Shown here piece after piece: positions 55,797 through 64,000 of a DNA stretch of 64,000 bases (its first letter is position 1; each line of letters starts with the position of its first letter). Origin of the DNA: Rhipidocladum racemiflorum (taxonomy: Eukaryota; Streptophyta; Magnoliopsida; Poales; Poaceae); NCBI GenBank assembly GCA_036346355.1, contig CM070581.1:3906001-3970000 (forward strand). The letters run 5' to 3'. A program made the position numbers and the translations under genes. The notes beneath the pieces are model-generated. The model was not told where the DNA came from and ran no database searches. It saw only the letters and a program-made list of their open reading frames with translations.

Positions 55797-56280
55797 TGAG
55801 AGCATCTCCAAGAGAAAGCCCTAAAAATGAGCCTTAAATTTTAATTTAGGACTCTAACTAATTAGATTTAGGGCTCAAATGAAATATTCACTCTAGCAAT
55901 TAGGCCCTAAAACTCAATAAAAATAGGGCTCAATCACAGAGTTACTAAATATAGCTACTCTCATAGGGGCTCTAAAACAATTTGCTAAATTTTAACAATT
56001 TAGGGTCATTGTTGGAGTTAATATTTTCCTCAAAAGCCCTATAATTCAAATTATGACCATATTTAAGACCCCTCTTGGAGATGCTCTGAGTGCCCTCTTT
56101 TTCTGTCCCGATACTTGACTTGATGTCTGGAGACAGAACCATCATGTTTTCGTGCAGGTTGCGAATAACGTTGAAAGATTTGTGCAGCGGCAAAAATAAA
56201 TTCGTCATTATCGTCTGACGACAATTCGTCCAAAAGCCTGTGGAAGAGGGATGGACGATGATTCATATTGCAGTATGCTA
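55740..56280 (-). pseudogene. PIF/Harbinger transposase N-terminal fragment split by a MITE
   Basis: On the minus strand 56090-56266 reads LLDELSSDDNDEFIFAAAQ then RKHDGSVSRHQVKYRDR and KRGH. After the MITE (55800-56086) the frame continues as RMYQDYLADNPT near 55750-55797. That order (acidic DEL..DD.DE, then GS..G...RDR..GH, then R..DY.A..P) is the N-terminus of plant PIF/Harbinger transposases (ALP1-like). The DDE catalytic core is absent downstream, so the gene is dead. Confidence 0.75.
55800..56086. mobile_element. Tourist/Harbinger-type MITE inside the transposase fragment
   Basis: 287 bp with ends GAGCATCTCCAAGAG and CTCTTGGAGATGCTC, and TGA on both sides (55797-55799 and 56087-56089). 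The terminal 12 bases are the same as those of the larger host element, so both probably respond to one transposase family. Confidence 0.85.
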
Positions 56281-56289
56281 CCTGAAGCC

Positions 56290-56900
56290 TGCGAATTATG
56301 CCGGAAATACCACTCAGTCAATTTGATGCAAATAATAATAGAGCCTCCAATGAAGATTTTTAGCAGCAATCGATAAGCATCTTGAATTTAATAACCCAGC
56401 ACCCACTTGATTGATCTACGTCAGCCATGACGTCCGATCAATGCATCTTCATTGGACGTCCGATCAATGAATCTTCATTGGATTAAAAATAGCATCCACT
56501 TGGTTGATCTACGTCAACCATGATGTCCAATCAATGAATTATCAAACAGATCGGAAGAATCAATTGCAGCCAAAGCACATGCATTGATGATTTGATGCAA
56601 AATTACAGGGAGATACGCGTGGTTACAGATCACTTTGGGCGCAACGATCAGCAGATGATCGGAAGGAAAAAATTCAGCATGGATCGGCTCCGGCGACCAC
56701 GTCCTGTGTCGACGGCGTCCGTCGTCTGGCAGCATAGACGCCGAACAAAACAGATGGCGTGAGGAGAAGGATGGCCCATCAGATCAATTCAAAAGTTTTT
56801 TTTAGGAGAAAATATGATAACTGTTGGAGAACAAGGTATTTTATAGTTCCAAAAACTTTTAAGAAGGTCACAATCTAAAAATATTGGAAGTCTAAATATT
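56290..56900. other. Right part of the Harbinger element, no gene seen
   Basis: Contains repeated text around TTGATCTACGTCAACCATGA (56409-56440 and 56500-56530) and CCAATCAATGAAT. No coding region is supported. Confidence 0.45.
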
Positions 56901-57121
56901 AGGAACTGTTGGAGATGCTCTTAAAATAAATAAAAGATGTGGTGTACATCCTACGTAGAACAGTGAAAAGATAAGAAGCAGTGGCGTACTGGCGTTCTTG
57001 CACAATTCTACACTAGCGTAGACAGGTGAATACATGATGTCAATTAACACCCACCTGTGCCTTCGATTCATTCATAGAAGCAAAGAATTATAAACGTATC
57101 TGTTCCAATCTGCCTACATAG

Positions 57122-59192
57122 TGAAATAACCCAAAAATTCAAAAGCTTTTTGAATTCGTTTTTTGTTTGAATTTTCTTTTGCATTTATTTGATTTTCAGT
57201 TGAAATTTGATTTTGAATTTAAATATGTTTTGCGTTGGGCCGAATGCTCTTGCTCTTGGGCTTTCCGGCCTGCTTCCCTCTCGGGCCAGCCACCAAATAC
57301 ACCAACCCAACTCCGCCGACTCACAGGCGCCTCGCCGCCCGACGCCATCTGCAGATCCGATCGACTCACAAGGCCAGAACCCCTCGCCGCTGCTTCAAGG
57401 CGCTCGGCCTCAGCTTATCGCCTCCGCTTCGCACTGGTGGCTATAAAAGGCCCTCGAGCTCCCTCCGTCCAACCCGCCCCACCCGCTCCACGCTCGTGGT
57501 AAACTTGCCCCACCCTCGCCTCGCCTCTCCCAGCCTCGGCCGTCTCGCGCCGCCGCGCGCTGCCCCGTCGCCGCCAGCCCCAGCAAACCCTAGCGTTGCC
57601 CCGCGCTAGCCCACCTTCCAGCCTCTCGCATGCACGGGCTGCTGTCGGCCCGGCGCCCGTCTTGCGACTAGCCCGACCAGACGGCTGAAGCGTCAGGCTC
57701 GCCCCCTGTCGGGCCGTTTGGGCCGAAATCGACCTGGCCCGGTGTGGCCCATTCCGGTTTGGTTTTCTTTTTCTTTTTTCCATTTACGGATCAAATTAAT
57801 TCAATTAATCCGTTTAAATCCGTTTTAAATTCCAAAAAAACCCCAGAAAAGTTCAGAAAATTCCCCAATTCCCCAAAATACATATTCCGAACCGTTTCGC
57901 GCCACTGAGTCCAAAAACGGCCTCCACTCTGCCATTTGAAACTCCCAAAATTCCTGAAATGCCCGTTTTGCCCTCCAACTCTCTCCCGGTCTGGTTTCGG
58001 TTTCGGTTTCCAGTTTTCGTTTCATTTTTCGTTTGTTTATTGTCGTTCGTCCTTTTTCATGCTAGATCCGATCGTTGAGCAGTTCGAGGAGTAGCAGCAG
58101 TACCTAGGGCAGGAGCCAGACCAGACGGAAGCCAAGTCAAGCCGCCCACTACGATCTAGCCGATCCCGCTGCCGAGCAAGGCAAGCCGCACGTCAATTGA
58201 TCATATTGAACCTAATTATCCCTGATATTATAAGTAATTATTTTCTAATGCATTATTTTACTTGTATGTTGAATTATTGAAAATCGTTAGGTTAGAATGA
58301 CCTGATGCTAGTTAATATCGAAAATCGTTAGTGTTGTATTCCACCAAAACTTTAAAAGAGAAAGAAATGCGAGCGTTGGCTCGAAGTTTGTAAAAGTGCT
58401 ACAGTCAGGGGGATAGGATTGGGCTAACCATGAGGTGGATGCTAGTCCGGTCCCCGACTGATGATTAAAGCCATAGTATGATTGATGGCCAGTACATGCT
58501 GGTACCGGATGGGTTTGTGAATATGTAAGGCTTGATCTTTGGCAACTTAAGGTTTAAACCCCCTTGAGTAAAGTAAATAACTTAAGTCCCTGCTCAACCA
58601 CAAGTCAGGCTGGTTAGTGGGTCTAATCCCGGCATAGCTCAGTATATTGGTCATCTCTTGAAAATTTGATTAATTGGTGGTACCATTCTCGGTGGAGAAT
58701 GGGGATCAGCCTTCTCGGCAGGGAAGTATACTGTAGGGATGGAACGGGAATGGACCGTAGTGTCATTCGCTGATTCTCACAACGGTAGGTGCTCGTTGGA
58801 ACAGTGGGTTCTAATGTAGCGTTCTGGCCTATCGGTTAATAACTGGATCTAGGAATGATTTAACGAAATGCTGTGATAATCTCGGCCCGGTTGCATTCAT
58901 TTAAGTTGCATATAAGTTTGTGCATAGCATTAAAGGTCGTAGATATCTTGTGGGTAAAGCTGAGCAGCTCTGCAGAGTCTTTAATTAAAATGGTATTCGA
59001 ATACGTCGTGTTTCCGGTCAATGAAGCTAAGTTTGATTTGGGTGAAGTAACCCGTAACCAAGCTAAGTGATGTTGAACTTGTGGAAACCCCGTTACTATT
59101 TATTATGGTTTGTGTTTCAATTGCAAAATGAATTTAGAAACAAGCTTGCATCCACATACTTAAAACCATATGCCATCCCTTGTTATCCCTTG
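57122..59192 (+). mobile_element. Probable LTR of a chromovirus-like element, cut by a later insertion
   Basis: It starts near TGAAATAACCCAAAAATTC, has a TATA box at 57442-57450, and then about 1.7 kb of non-coding text with the look of a long LTR (for example CTAGTCCGGTCCCCGACTG and TTCTCGGTGGAGAATGGGG). There is no paired LTR in view because the Gypsy element at 59193 interrupts it. Assignment is by general character, so confidence is modest. Confidence 0.5.
57442..57450 (+). promoter_or_regulatory. TATA box in the probable LTR
   Basis: TATAAAAGG, preceded by a GC-rich stretch and about 320 bp from the presumed LTR start, as for a U3 promoter. Confidence 0.55.
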
Positions 59193-59739
59193 TGTCGGTG
59201 TTTCGAGCACCGGCCAATGAATTTATATAGGTAAGAGGGGGGTGCACGCTCCCTCTCCTCGGCGGCTTACTCGGGTGAGCTCAAGATGTATACTGGTTCG
59301 GGCTGAACGTCCCTACTCCAGTTCGTGTGGGTTTGATTGTATTGGTTCCTTGGTTGTCCGTCGTCTTACATGCTCGCTCCCTCCCCCTTTATATAGGCGA
59401 GGAGGGAGGTTACACTGTTGCTTGAAAAAGAGAAAAGACTGCAGTGCTCTTAGTCGCCCGCAAGTGGCGGGCCGATGGGATCGGCCGCCGGCCTCTTGCC
59501 CTGCCGCCGGGTCGGCGTAGTTGCTTCGCCGCTCGTAGTAAATCACGAGTTGGGGACGTGTGCCGCTGCGTCATCATTACGGCCAGCATTTAATGCGATC
59601 GATACGCAATAAAGGCTGTCGCTTCTTCAGGGATTTCGCTGACTTGGTCATTCCTTGCCAGCCGTGGCTTCGGGCCCCGACCGCCTGGATTCGCCCATGC
59701 GCTTTTTGGGCCGGGGTACCCATGGCACAGGTACCGTCG
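59193..59739 (-). repeat. 3' LTR of the second Gypsy element
   Basis: Plus-strand text runs from TGTCGGTGTTTCGAGCACC to GGTACCGTCG. It matches the solo LTR at 18408-19267 at both ends but is about 310 bp shorter. The minus-strand start should be TGACGGTACC and reads CGACGGTACC, so the terminal T has changed. A TATATAAAGGG box lies at about 59388-59398 on the minus strand. The purine-rich GGCTCGGGGGCT sits just outside. Confidence 0.82.
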
Positions 59740-60089
59740 AGCCCCCGAGCCCCGCAGCAGGTCGGAGAGGTGCCCGGGGTCTTGTTTCCGGCCGTGATGC
59801 CGTGATTCGCTTGGCCTGATCGAGTCTCCGGCCGGTCTTGTGGCGCACCCGGTGGTGTAGCCCCAGAGCCCCGAGCTGGTTGGAGAGCAGGTCGGGGGTT
59901 TTCGCCCGGTTTGGTCGGGAAGAGTCTTCGACCAGGGTCTTGTATGGCCTTTGGTGGAGTGTAACCAGAGCCCCAGGTGGTCGGAGAAGCGGTCGGGGTT
60001 TCGCTTGCTTGGTCGTTGCTTTGCGGTATCGGGAGGTCCGATCGCAGATATATCTGTGCCGGTCGTGCCAGCGCTCGGCTATGGGCCAT

Positions 60090-60665
60090 ACTGGCGAACA
60101 CATGGCGCCCGAGTCGTCTTGCCGCCGGCCCGCCGATGGAGCGATCGCCACTGGCGAGCACGCACGTGGCGTGCGGGCTGGTCGCCCTGGCGGGTGCGTG
60201 GCGCCGGTCGTGCCTTGGTATGATGGGCTGGCGCTACTGGCGAGCCAAAGCGCCGGGTTGAAGCGCGCCAGCGGCTGGTCATACTGAGGAACCACGTGGC
60301 GCGGTCGAGCAGCCCGGCGTATGATGGCGATCATACTGGCGAGCTACGTGGCGCCCGGAGTCGTGCCTTGGTAGCCTTGATGGGGTAGCATACTGGCGAG
60401 CACGTGGCGCCCGGAGTCGTGCCTTGGTATATGATGGGCTGCCATACTGGCGAGCCGCGTGGCGCCGGGTTAGGCGTCTGGCTGGTCGCCCTGGCGAGCA
60501 CGTGGCGCCGGGTTGGCGTCTGTGGTGATCGCCCTGGCGGACCACGTGGCGCCGGGTCGTGCCGCCCGGTAGCGATGGGCTGGTCGCCCTGGCGGACACG
60601 TGGCGCCGAGTCGTGCCTTGAGCGCGCGATGGGGCTGATCGTCTGGCGAACACGTGGCGCTGGGT
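60090..60665. repeat. Tandem repeats carrying CACGTGGC boxes
   Basis: About eleven imperfect units of roughly 45-65 bp share TGGCGAGCACGTGGCGCC followed by GGGTCGTGCCTTGGTA or a variant. CACGTGGC occurs exactly seven times by eye, with variants such as ACATGGC and GCGTGGC in the others. The block lies between integrase and the 3' LTR. Open frames across it on both strands are products of the GC-rich repeat. Confidence 0.85.
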
Positions 60666-61606
60666 CCCGCCCCTTTTTACGCCCGTCCGTGGCGGACGAG
60701 AGGGGTGAAACGCGCTTGCCTTCGTTGGCTCGGCGCCGCTCGTGGGGCTACAAGCGAGTGATCCGGTGGAACTCGAGGCCCTTCGCGAGGGGGGTCCCCT
60801 AGCGGACAATCCCGGCGCGGGCGTCCGACCCCACTGGGGGGCGATCCATAAAGAATCTTTCCTTACTCGATCCCGTATCGGACCTTGGATCGTTCGTTGA
60901 TCCAAGGCGCAGCTGGCTGCCACCCGTCGACGGGTTCCGCGGGAGAGCGTGAGGTGTGATCCCGGACGTGAGTTAAGGCGATTGGGTCGTCCAGCCCGAC
61001 CCAACTAGGGGGCTGGGCTCGCCTTGTCCTCACCTCTTGCCCATTTTTTTTGCTGTGGTGGATATCGTCGCCGTCTCTTGCCTTAGGGACCACAGGGGTC
61101 GGGCATTGGTCGGTGTGTGTATCACAAAAGTTAGAGAGTTGGGAAATCGAGAGAACGCTCAACCGTGGGAGGCTGTTCCTGACCGATCGTGGGTCGACCC
61201 GCTTGGGCGCTTCCTTTCTTCGCCAAGCACTACTTCGTAACCGTAGCCGCCGGGGCGTAGGCCGTAGTACTTTTTGGTCGAAAGTTTGGCCGTCTTGGGA
61301 GGACCCGACGATTGGTTGTGACAACCCGACCCGCGGGACTCTTGTAGCCCCGAGTGGGGCGGGCGGTTTGTTCGTTACCGCCGCGCCACTTGAAGGAGTA
61401 ATAACGAGTGTGCAAGAAGAAGGTACTCACTTGTCTTTCTTTATGACTGGCGAGGTTTTTGTTCAACGCGGGGAATTGGCGGTGCTTCGGTTCCCGCGTC
61501 GCTTGCTTCGGCGCTTCGGCTTCTACGCCATCAGCTTCGAAAAGGTGCGGTCGTCATGAATGCTGGCGGGTATCCCGGCGCGTCGCTTCGTTTGGCTTCG
61601 GATCGC
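60666..61606. other. Non-pol interior of the second Gypsy element
   Basis: GC-rich text with long but unrecognised frames on both strands. I see no domain. It lies downstream of integrase in the element's own direction. Confidence 0.5.
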
Positions 61607-61617
61607 CTATAAATAGG
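61607..61617 (+). promoter_or_regulatory. TATA box opposite to the second Gypsy element
   Basis: CTATAAATAGG on the plus strand, about 70 bp before an ATG at 61678. The element itself is on the minus strand, so this is an antisense promoter, as in the first Tat element. Confidence 0.6.
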
Positions 61618-61677
61618 CGGGAGGTGGGCGCTGGGACTTCATTCAGCGACGTTGAGACGAACTGTCGACTTGCTTTT

Positions 61678-61830
61678 ATGGCTTCCTCGCTCTCTCATTC
61701 CCGTTCTAAGGATGAGAACCCGCCGATCGATGAGATCGATCGACTCCTTCAACGAGGCGAGGATGAGGTGGAGTTGGGGCGGCGAGCTTGCCGTCTTTTA
61801 GCGCGGCCCGTCGGACGACGGATTGACTGA
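61678..61830 (+). CDS. Short antisense ORF in the second Gypsy element (unknown)
   Basis: Fifty codons starting MASSLSHSRSKDENPPIDEI, continuing DRLLQRGEDEVELGRRACRL, and ending at 61830. It is charged and helical in character, with no family I can name. The reading frame may continue after a frameshift, since arginine-rich open frames follow on the plus strand to about 62340 (for example 61823-62101 and 62005-62352). The TATA box at 61607 and short leader support transcription on this strand. It could be the broken start of an extra ORF of the kind known in Tat elements. Confidence 0.45.
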   Translation: MASSLSHSRSKDENPPIDEIDRLLQRGEDEVELGRRACRLLARPVGRRID

Positions 61831-62352
61831 GGCTCTTTGGAGCGGGAGGCGGAGGAGGAGGAGCGAGCGGGCGCGACAAGCCGCGGCCGATCGTCGAGGG
61901 AACCGCCGCCGCGAGCGCCGAGCGATTGGGGAGCGGGCGCCGTCCTCCCCGCGCTCCTTCTCCTTCCGGAGCCTGGAGTCGACCGCGACATCTAGGCCTG
62001 TCTTGTGGCGACGTCTTTGCCGTCGCCGATCGTCTTTGCCAGACTTTTCTCCGACGGCGGTCCCCCCTGCGTCGGACTCCAAGCTCCCCCGGGAACCATA
62101 GAGGTCACACAGGGGGGGCGCAGGGCTACGCTTCTTGAAGGTGCGTCAGCGGATCGGGCTCTCCCTAGCTGCGGGTTTGGCGGCGACCCGGCTATTTTCT
62201 TTGTCGTCGCGGCAAAATTGTGCGGAAGTTTGGTGTGTTTGGAGAGGGACGATAAGTCCGAGATCAAGCTGTCACGCGGAAGACCCTTAAGCGAGGAAAA
62301 GTTATTCTTGGTTTTAGACCTTCTTGTTTCCAAACAATGTAACTGTCGTTGA

Positions 62353-62754
62353 ATTGGAAGAAAAGAAAGGTGTTCGAGTTTTACATGTATTTTTCGCTAT
62401 TTTTTCGGTTTGCTGCTGGTAAGAAATGCCGGTCATGGTTCTTGGGTGCAGTGGGGACCAACCGACTGATCGACATGTTCAGCGTTTTCGAAAAAGTAGG
62501 AAAACAGTTTTAGTGCGGCGTTAGTTCCCCGGCAACCGAATACCATCCTGTTTCGCTCTTTTTCCTTGGCGAGATACCACTGCAACCGCAGCTGGGCGAG
62601 GCCGTGGTACTCGGGTTGGAAGAAAGAAAAGAAAACCGATTGATCAGGCGGATGACAAGTTGAAGCAGCGGTGTCGACCAGTGGAAAAAAAATGCTACGC
62701 GTAGGCCTGGTAAAAAAAGGTGAACATGGTAATGAACGAGGTAGAAAAAAGGGG
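62353..62754. other. Spacer between extra ORF region and integrase
   Basis: No feature recognised. Confidence 0.45.
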
Positions 62755-63974
62755 CTAAGGGTAGAATCGTCTTAGCTTTTCAATGTTCCAGGCGTTTGAC
62801 AAGACGTTGCCATCGGGATCCTTGAGCCGATAAGTGCCAGGTCGAAGGACCTCTACTATAGTGAAGGGACCCTCCCAAGGAGGGGAGAGCTTGTGCTTGC
62901 CTTTGTTGGACTGAACCTGGCGCAGAACCAGGTCGCCTGTGTTGAACGCTCGCCCTCTAACCTTGCGGTCGTGGTAGCGCCGCAGTTGTTCTGCCGGGTA
63001 TTTGGGTAGCACGACGGCGACATCCCGCGCTTCATCGAGCCTCGGCCGACGTCTTCTTTGGGACTCGAGCCCCGGTCTCGTTGAAGGCCTGAACCTTTGG
63101 GCGCCGTAGTCCAAGTCGGTTGGTAGGATGGCTTCTGCTCCGAATGCCAGGAAGAACGGCGTGAACCCGGTCGACCGGGTCGGGGTGGTCCGTAAGCTCC
63201 ACAGTACGGGAGGTACCTCGGCTGCCCAACGCCCCGCGTATTTCTTGATCGATCGAAGATTCGCGCTTGAGCCCTTGGAGGATCATGCCGTTCGCGCGTT
63301 CGACTTGGCCGTTGCTCGTGGGTGGCGACGGCCGCCCAATCCACGGATCTTTGCCGCGAGCTCGAGAAACTCCTTTCCGTGAATTGCGCTCCGTTGTCGG
63401 TGATGATGGAGTTCGGGACTCAAACCGTAGACGATATTGCGGATGAAGTCCGCTCGCTACCAAGTGATTGTTGTGATCGGCTTGGCTTCTATCCACTTGG
63501 TGAACTTGTCTATCGCAACCAACAGTGGGTGAAGCCCCGGCGCTTTCTTGAAGGGCCCGACCAGATCGAGTCCCCAAACGGCGAAGGGCCATGTGATAGG
63601 GATCGTTTGGAGGGCTTCTTGGCCGGAGGTGAGTTTGCCGAGCGAAGAATTGGCACCCTTCGCGACGTCCGGATGATGTGCTCGGAGTCGGCCACGGCGG
63701 TCGGCCAATAGAAACCTTGTCGGAAGGCTTTCCCGACCAGGCTCCGTGACCCAGCGTGGTGTCCGCAAACCCCGCTGTGGATGTCGCGGAGTAGCTCTCT
63801 TCCTTGGTCGGCTGGGACACACTTCGAGGATCCCGGAGGGGCTCCTTTCAGAGGTCGCCGTCGATCAAGACGAAGGATTTTGCCCGACGAGCGAGGCGGC
63901 GGGCCTCGGTCAGTCGTCGGGGAGGGAACCGTCGGCCGATCGACGAAGGATTCCTCCAATCGGTCTTTGGTCAT
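62755..63974 (-). pseudogene. Integrase of the second Gypsy element, several frames
   Basis: The zinc domain starts in the frame at 63510-63974: LLRDIHSGVCGHHAGSRSLV, then GFYWPTAVADSEHIIRT. In the 63457-63822 frame follow WPFAVWGLDLVGPFKKAPG (first Asp) and LLVAIDKFTKWIEAKP. The C-terminal part in 62755-63114 reads YHDRKVRGRAFNTGDLVLRQ, then KLSPPWEGPFTIVEVLRPG and NIEKLRRFYP, the normal end of a Tat integrase. Frame changes near 63500 and 63110 break it. The stop at 62755 gives the end of pol. Confidence 0.85.
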
Positions 63975-64000
63975 CGGGGCGTTGCGGCCGGCTCGACCAG

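Larger units (their letters stand above)
51986..56920 (-). mobile_element. PIF/Harbinger DNA transposon remnant (4.9 kb)
   Basis: The ends are inverted: GAGCATCTCCAACAGT at the left and, reversed from the right, GAGCATCTCCAACAGT, 16 bp perfect. Both are flanked by TTA (51983-51985 and 56921-56923), the TWA target site of PIF/Harbinger. Inside on the minus strand are an ORF1 C-terminus near 52230-52515 and a transposase N-terminus near 55740-56280. It has been broken by a hAT element, a MITE and a tandem-repeat block, and has lost most of its transposase. Confidence 0.85.
59193..64000 (-). mobile_element. Second Tat-lineage Gypsy element, 3' part only
   Basis: The left LTR is at 59193-59739 and the integrase lies at about 62755-63970 on the minus strand, so the element reads right to left and continues past the window. 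Between integrase and LTR are about 3 kb without pol, with a tandem repeat block and an opposite-strand promoter and ORF, an arrangement like the first Tat element. WPFAVWGLDLVGPFKKAPG in the integrase is typical of this clade. Confidence 0.88.

Noticed and set aside
60090..60665. CRISPR-like array
   Set aside because: Repeats are imperfect with no regular unique spacers, and the setting is a plant retrotransposon.
59577..61004. Long minus-strand frames of 194-241 codons near the second LTR
   Set aside because: They cross LTR and tandem-repeat DNA of high GC and show no domain. Frame length is explained by composition.
1..64000. tRNA and rRNA genes
   Set aside because: I looked for typical cloverleaf arms with GGTTCGA-type T-loops and for rRNA cores and saw none convincing. 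TTCGA-like words present lie in transposon DNA.

Overview
This window looks like nuclear DNA from a grass (Poaceae). The signs are Stowaway-, Tourist/PIF- and hAT-type MITEs, several LTR retrotransposon lineages (Tat-type Gypsy, chromovirus, solo LTRs), GC-rich genes with GT-AG introns, an LTI6/RCI2 gene and a CYP709-type cytochrome P450 cluster. I see no rRNA, tRNA, CRISPR array or bacterial feature. The species cannot be fixed from the sequence alone.

Layout. 1-12,480: an old L1-type LINE (RT and zf-RVT parts) split by a foldback MITE (1436-1692) and by a complete 9.59-kb Tat-lineage Gypsy element (2640-12227, target duplication CAACC, LTRs of 690 bp each). The Gypsy element has broken gag-pol frames and an antisense plant-mobile-domain ORF beside its 3' LTR. 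12,560-13,850: a small, apparently intact LTI6A-type membrane protein gene on the minus strand (two coding exons, probable third exon in the 3' UTR). 14-21 kb: gene-poor DNA with two copies of one Stowaway MITE, two of a second MITE family, and a solo LTR. 21.3-26.05 kb: a PPR gene with several frameshifts, cut at its 5' end by a truncated chromovirus inserted on the same strand.

26.4-51.4 kb: a tandem array of three CYP709-like P450 genes on the minus strand. Copy 1 has all five exons intact (518 aa predicted). Copy 2 is a chimera: copy-1-like in exons 1-4 and introns 1-3, copy-3-like in exon 5 and downstream. That is the expected product of unequal crossing-over between copies 1 and 3, and it explains why the 8-kb spacer, with its hAT element, solo LTR and MITEs, is present twice. 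Copies 2 and 3 carry small indels that break the frame. In copy 2 these cluster in GC-rich stretches, so consensus error is a real alternative to gene decay.

52-57 kb: a 4.9-kb PIF/Harbinger DNA transposon remnant (TSD TTA, 16-bp TIR) with ORF1 and transposase fragments on the minus strand, itself broken by a hAT element, a MITE and a tandem-repeat block. 57.1-59.2 kb: a probable LTR with a TATA box. 59.2-64 kb: the 3' part of a second Tat-lineage Gypsy element on the minus strand (LTR, a tandem array carrying CACGTGGC motifs, an antisense TATA box and short ORF, degenerate integrase), running off the right edge.

The host genes likely to matter are LTI6A and P450 copy 1. Most of the rest records nested transposition. 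The least explained signals are a strong excess of the hexamer GCCGAT/ATCGGC through the first Gypsy element, a hairpin that differs between its two LTRs while staying self-complementary in each, the antisense transcription units in both Tat elements, and the P450 gene chimera.
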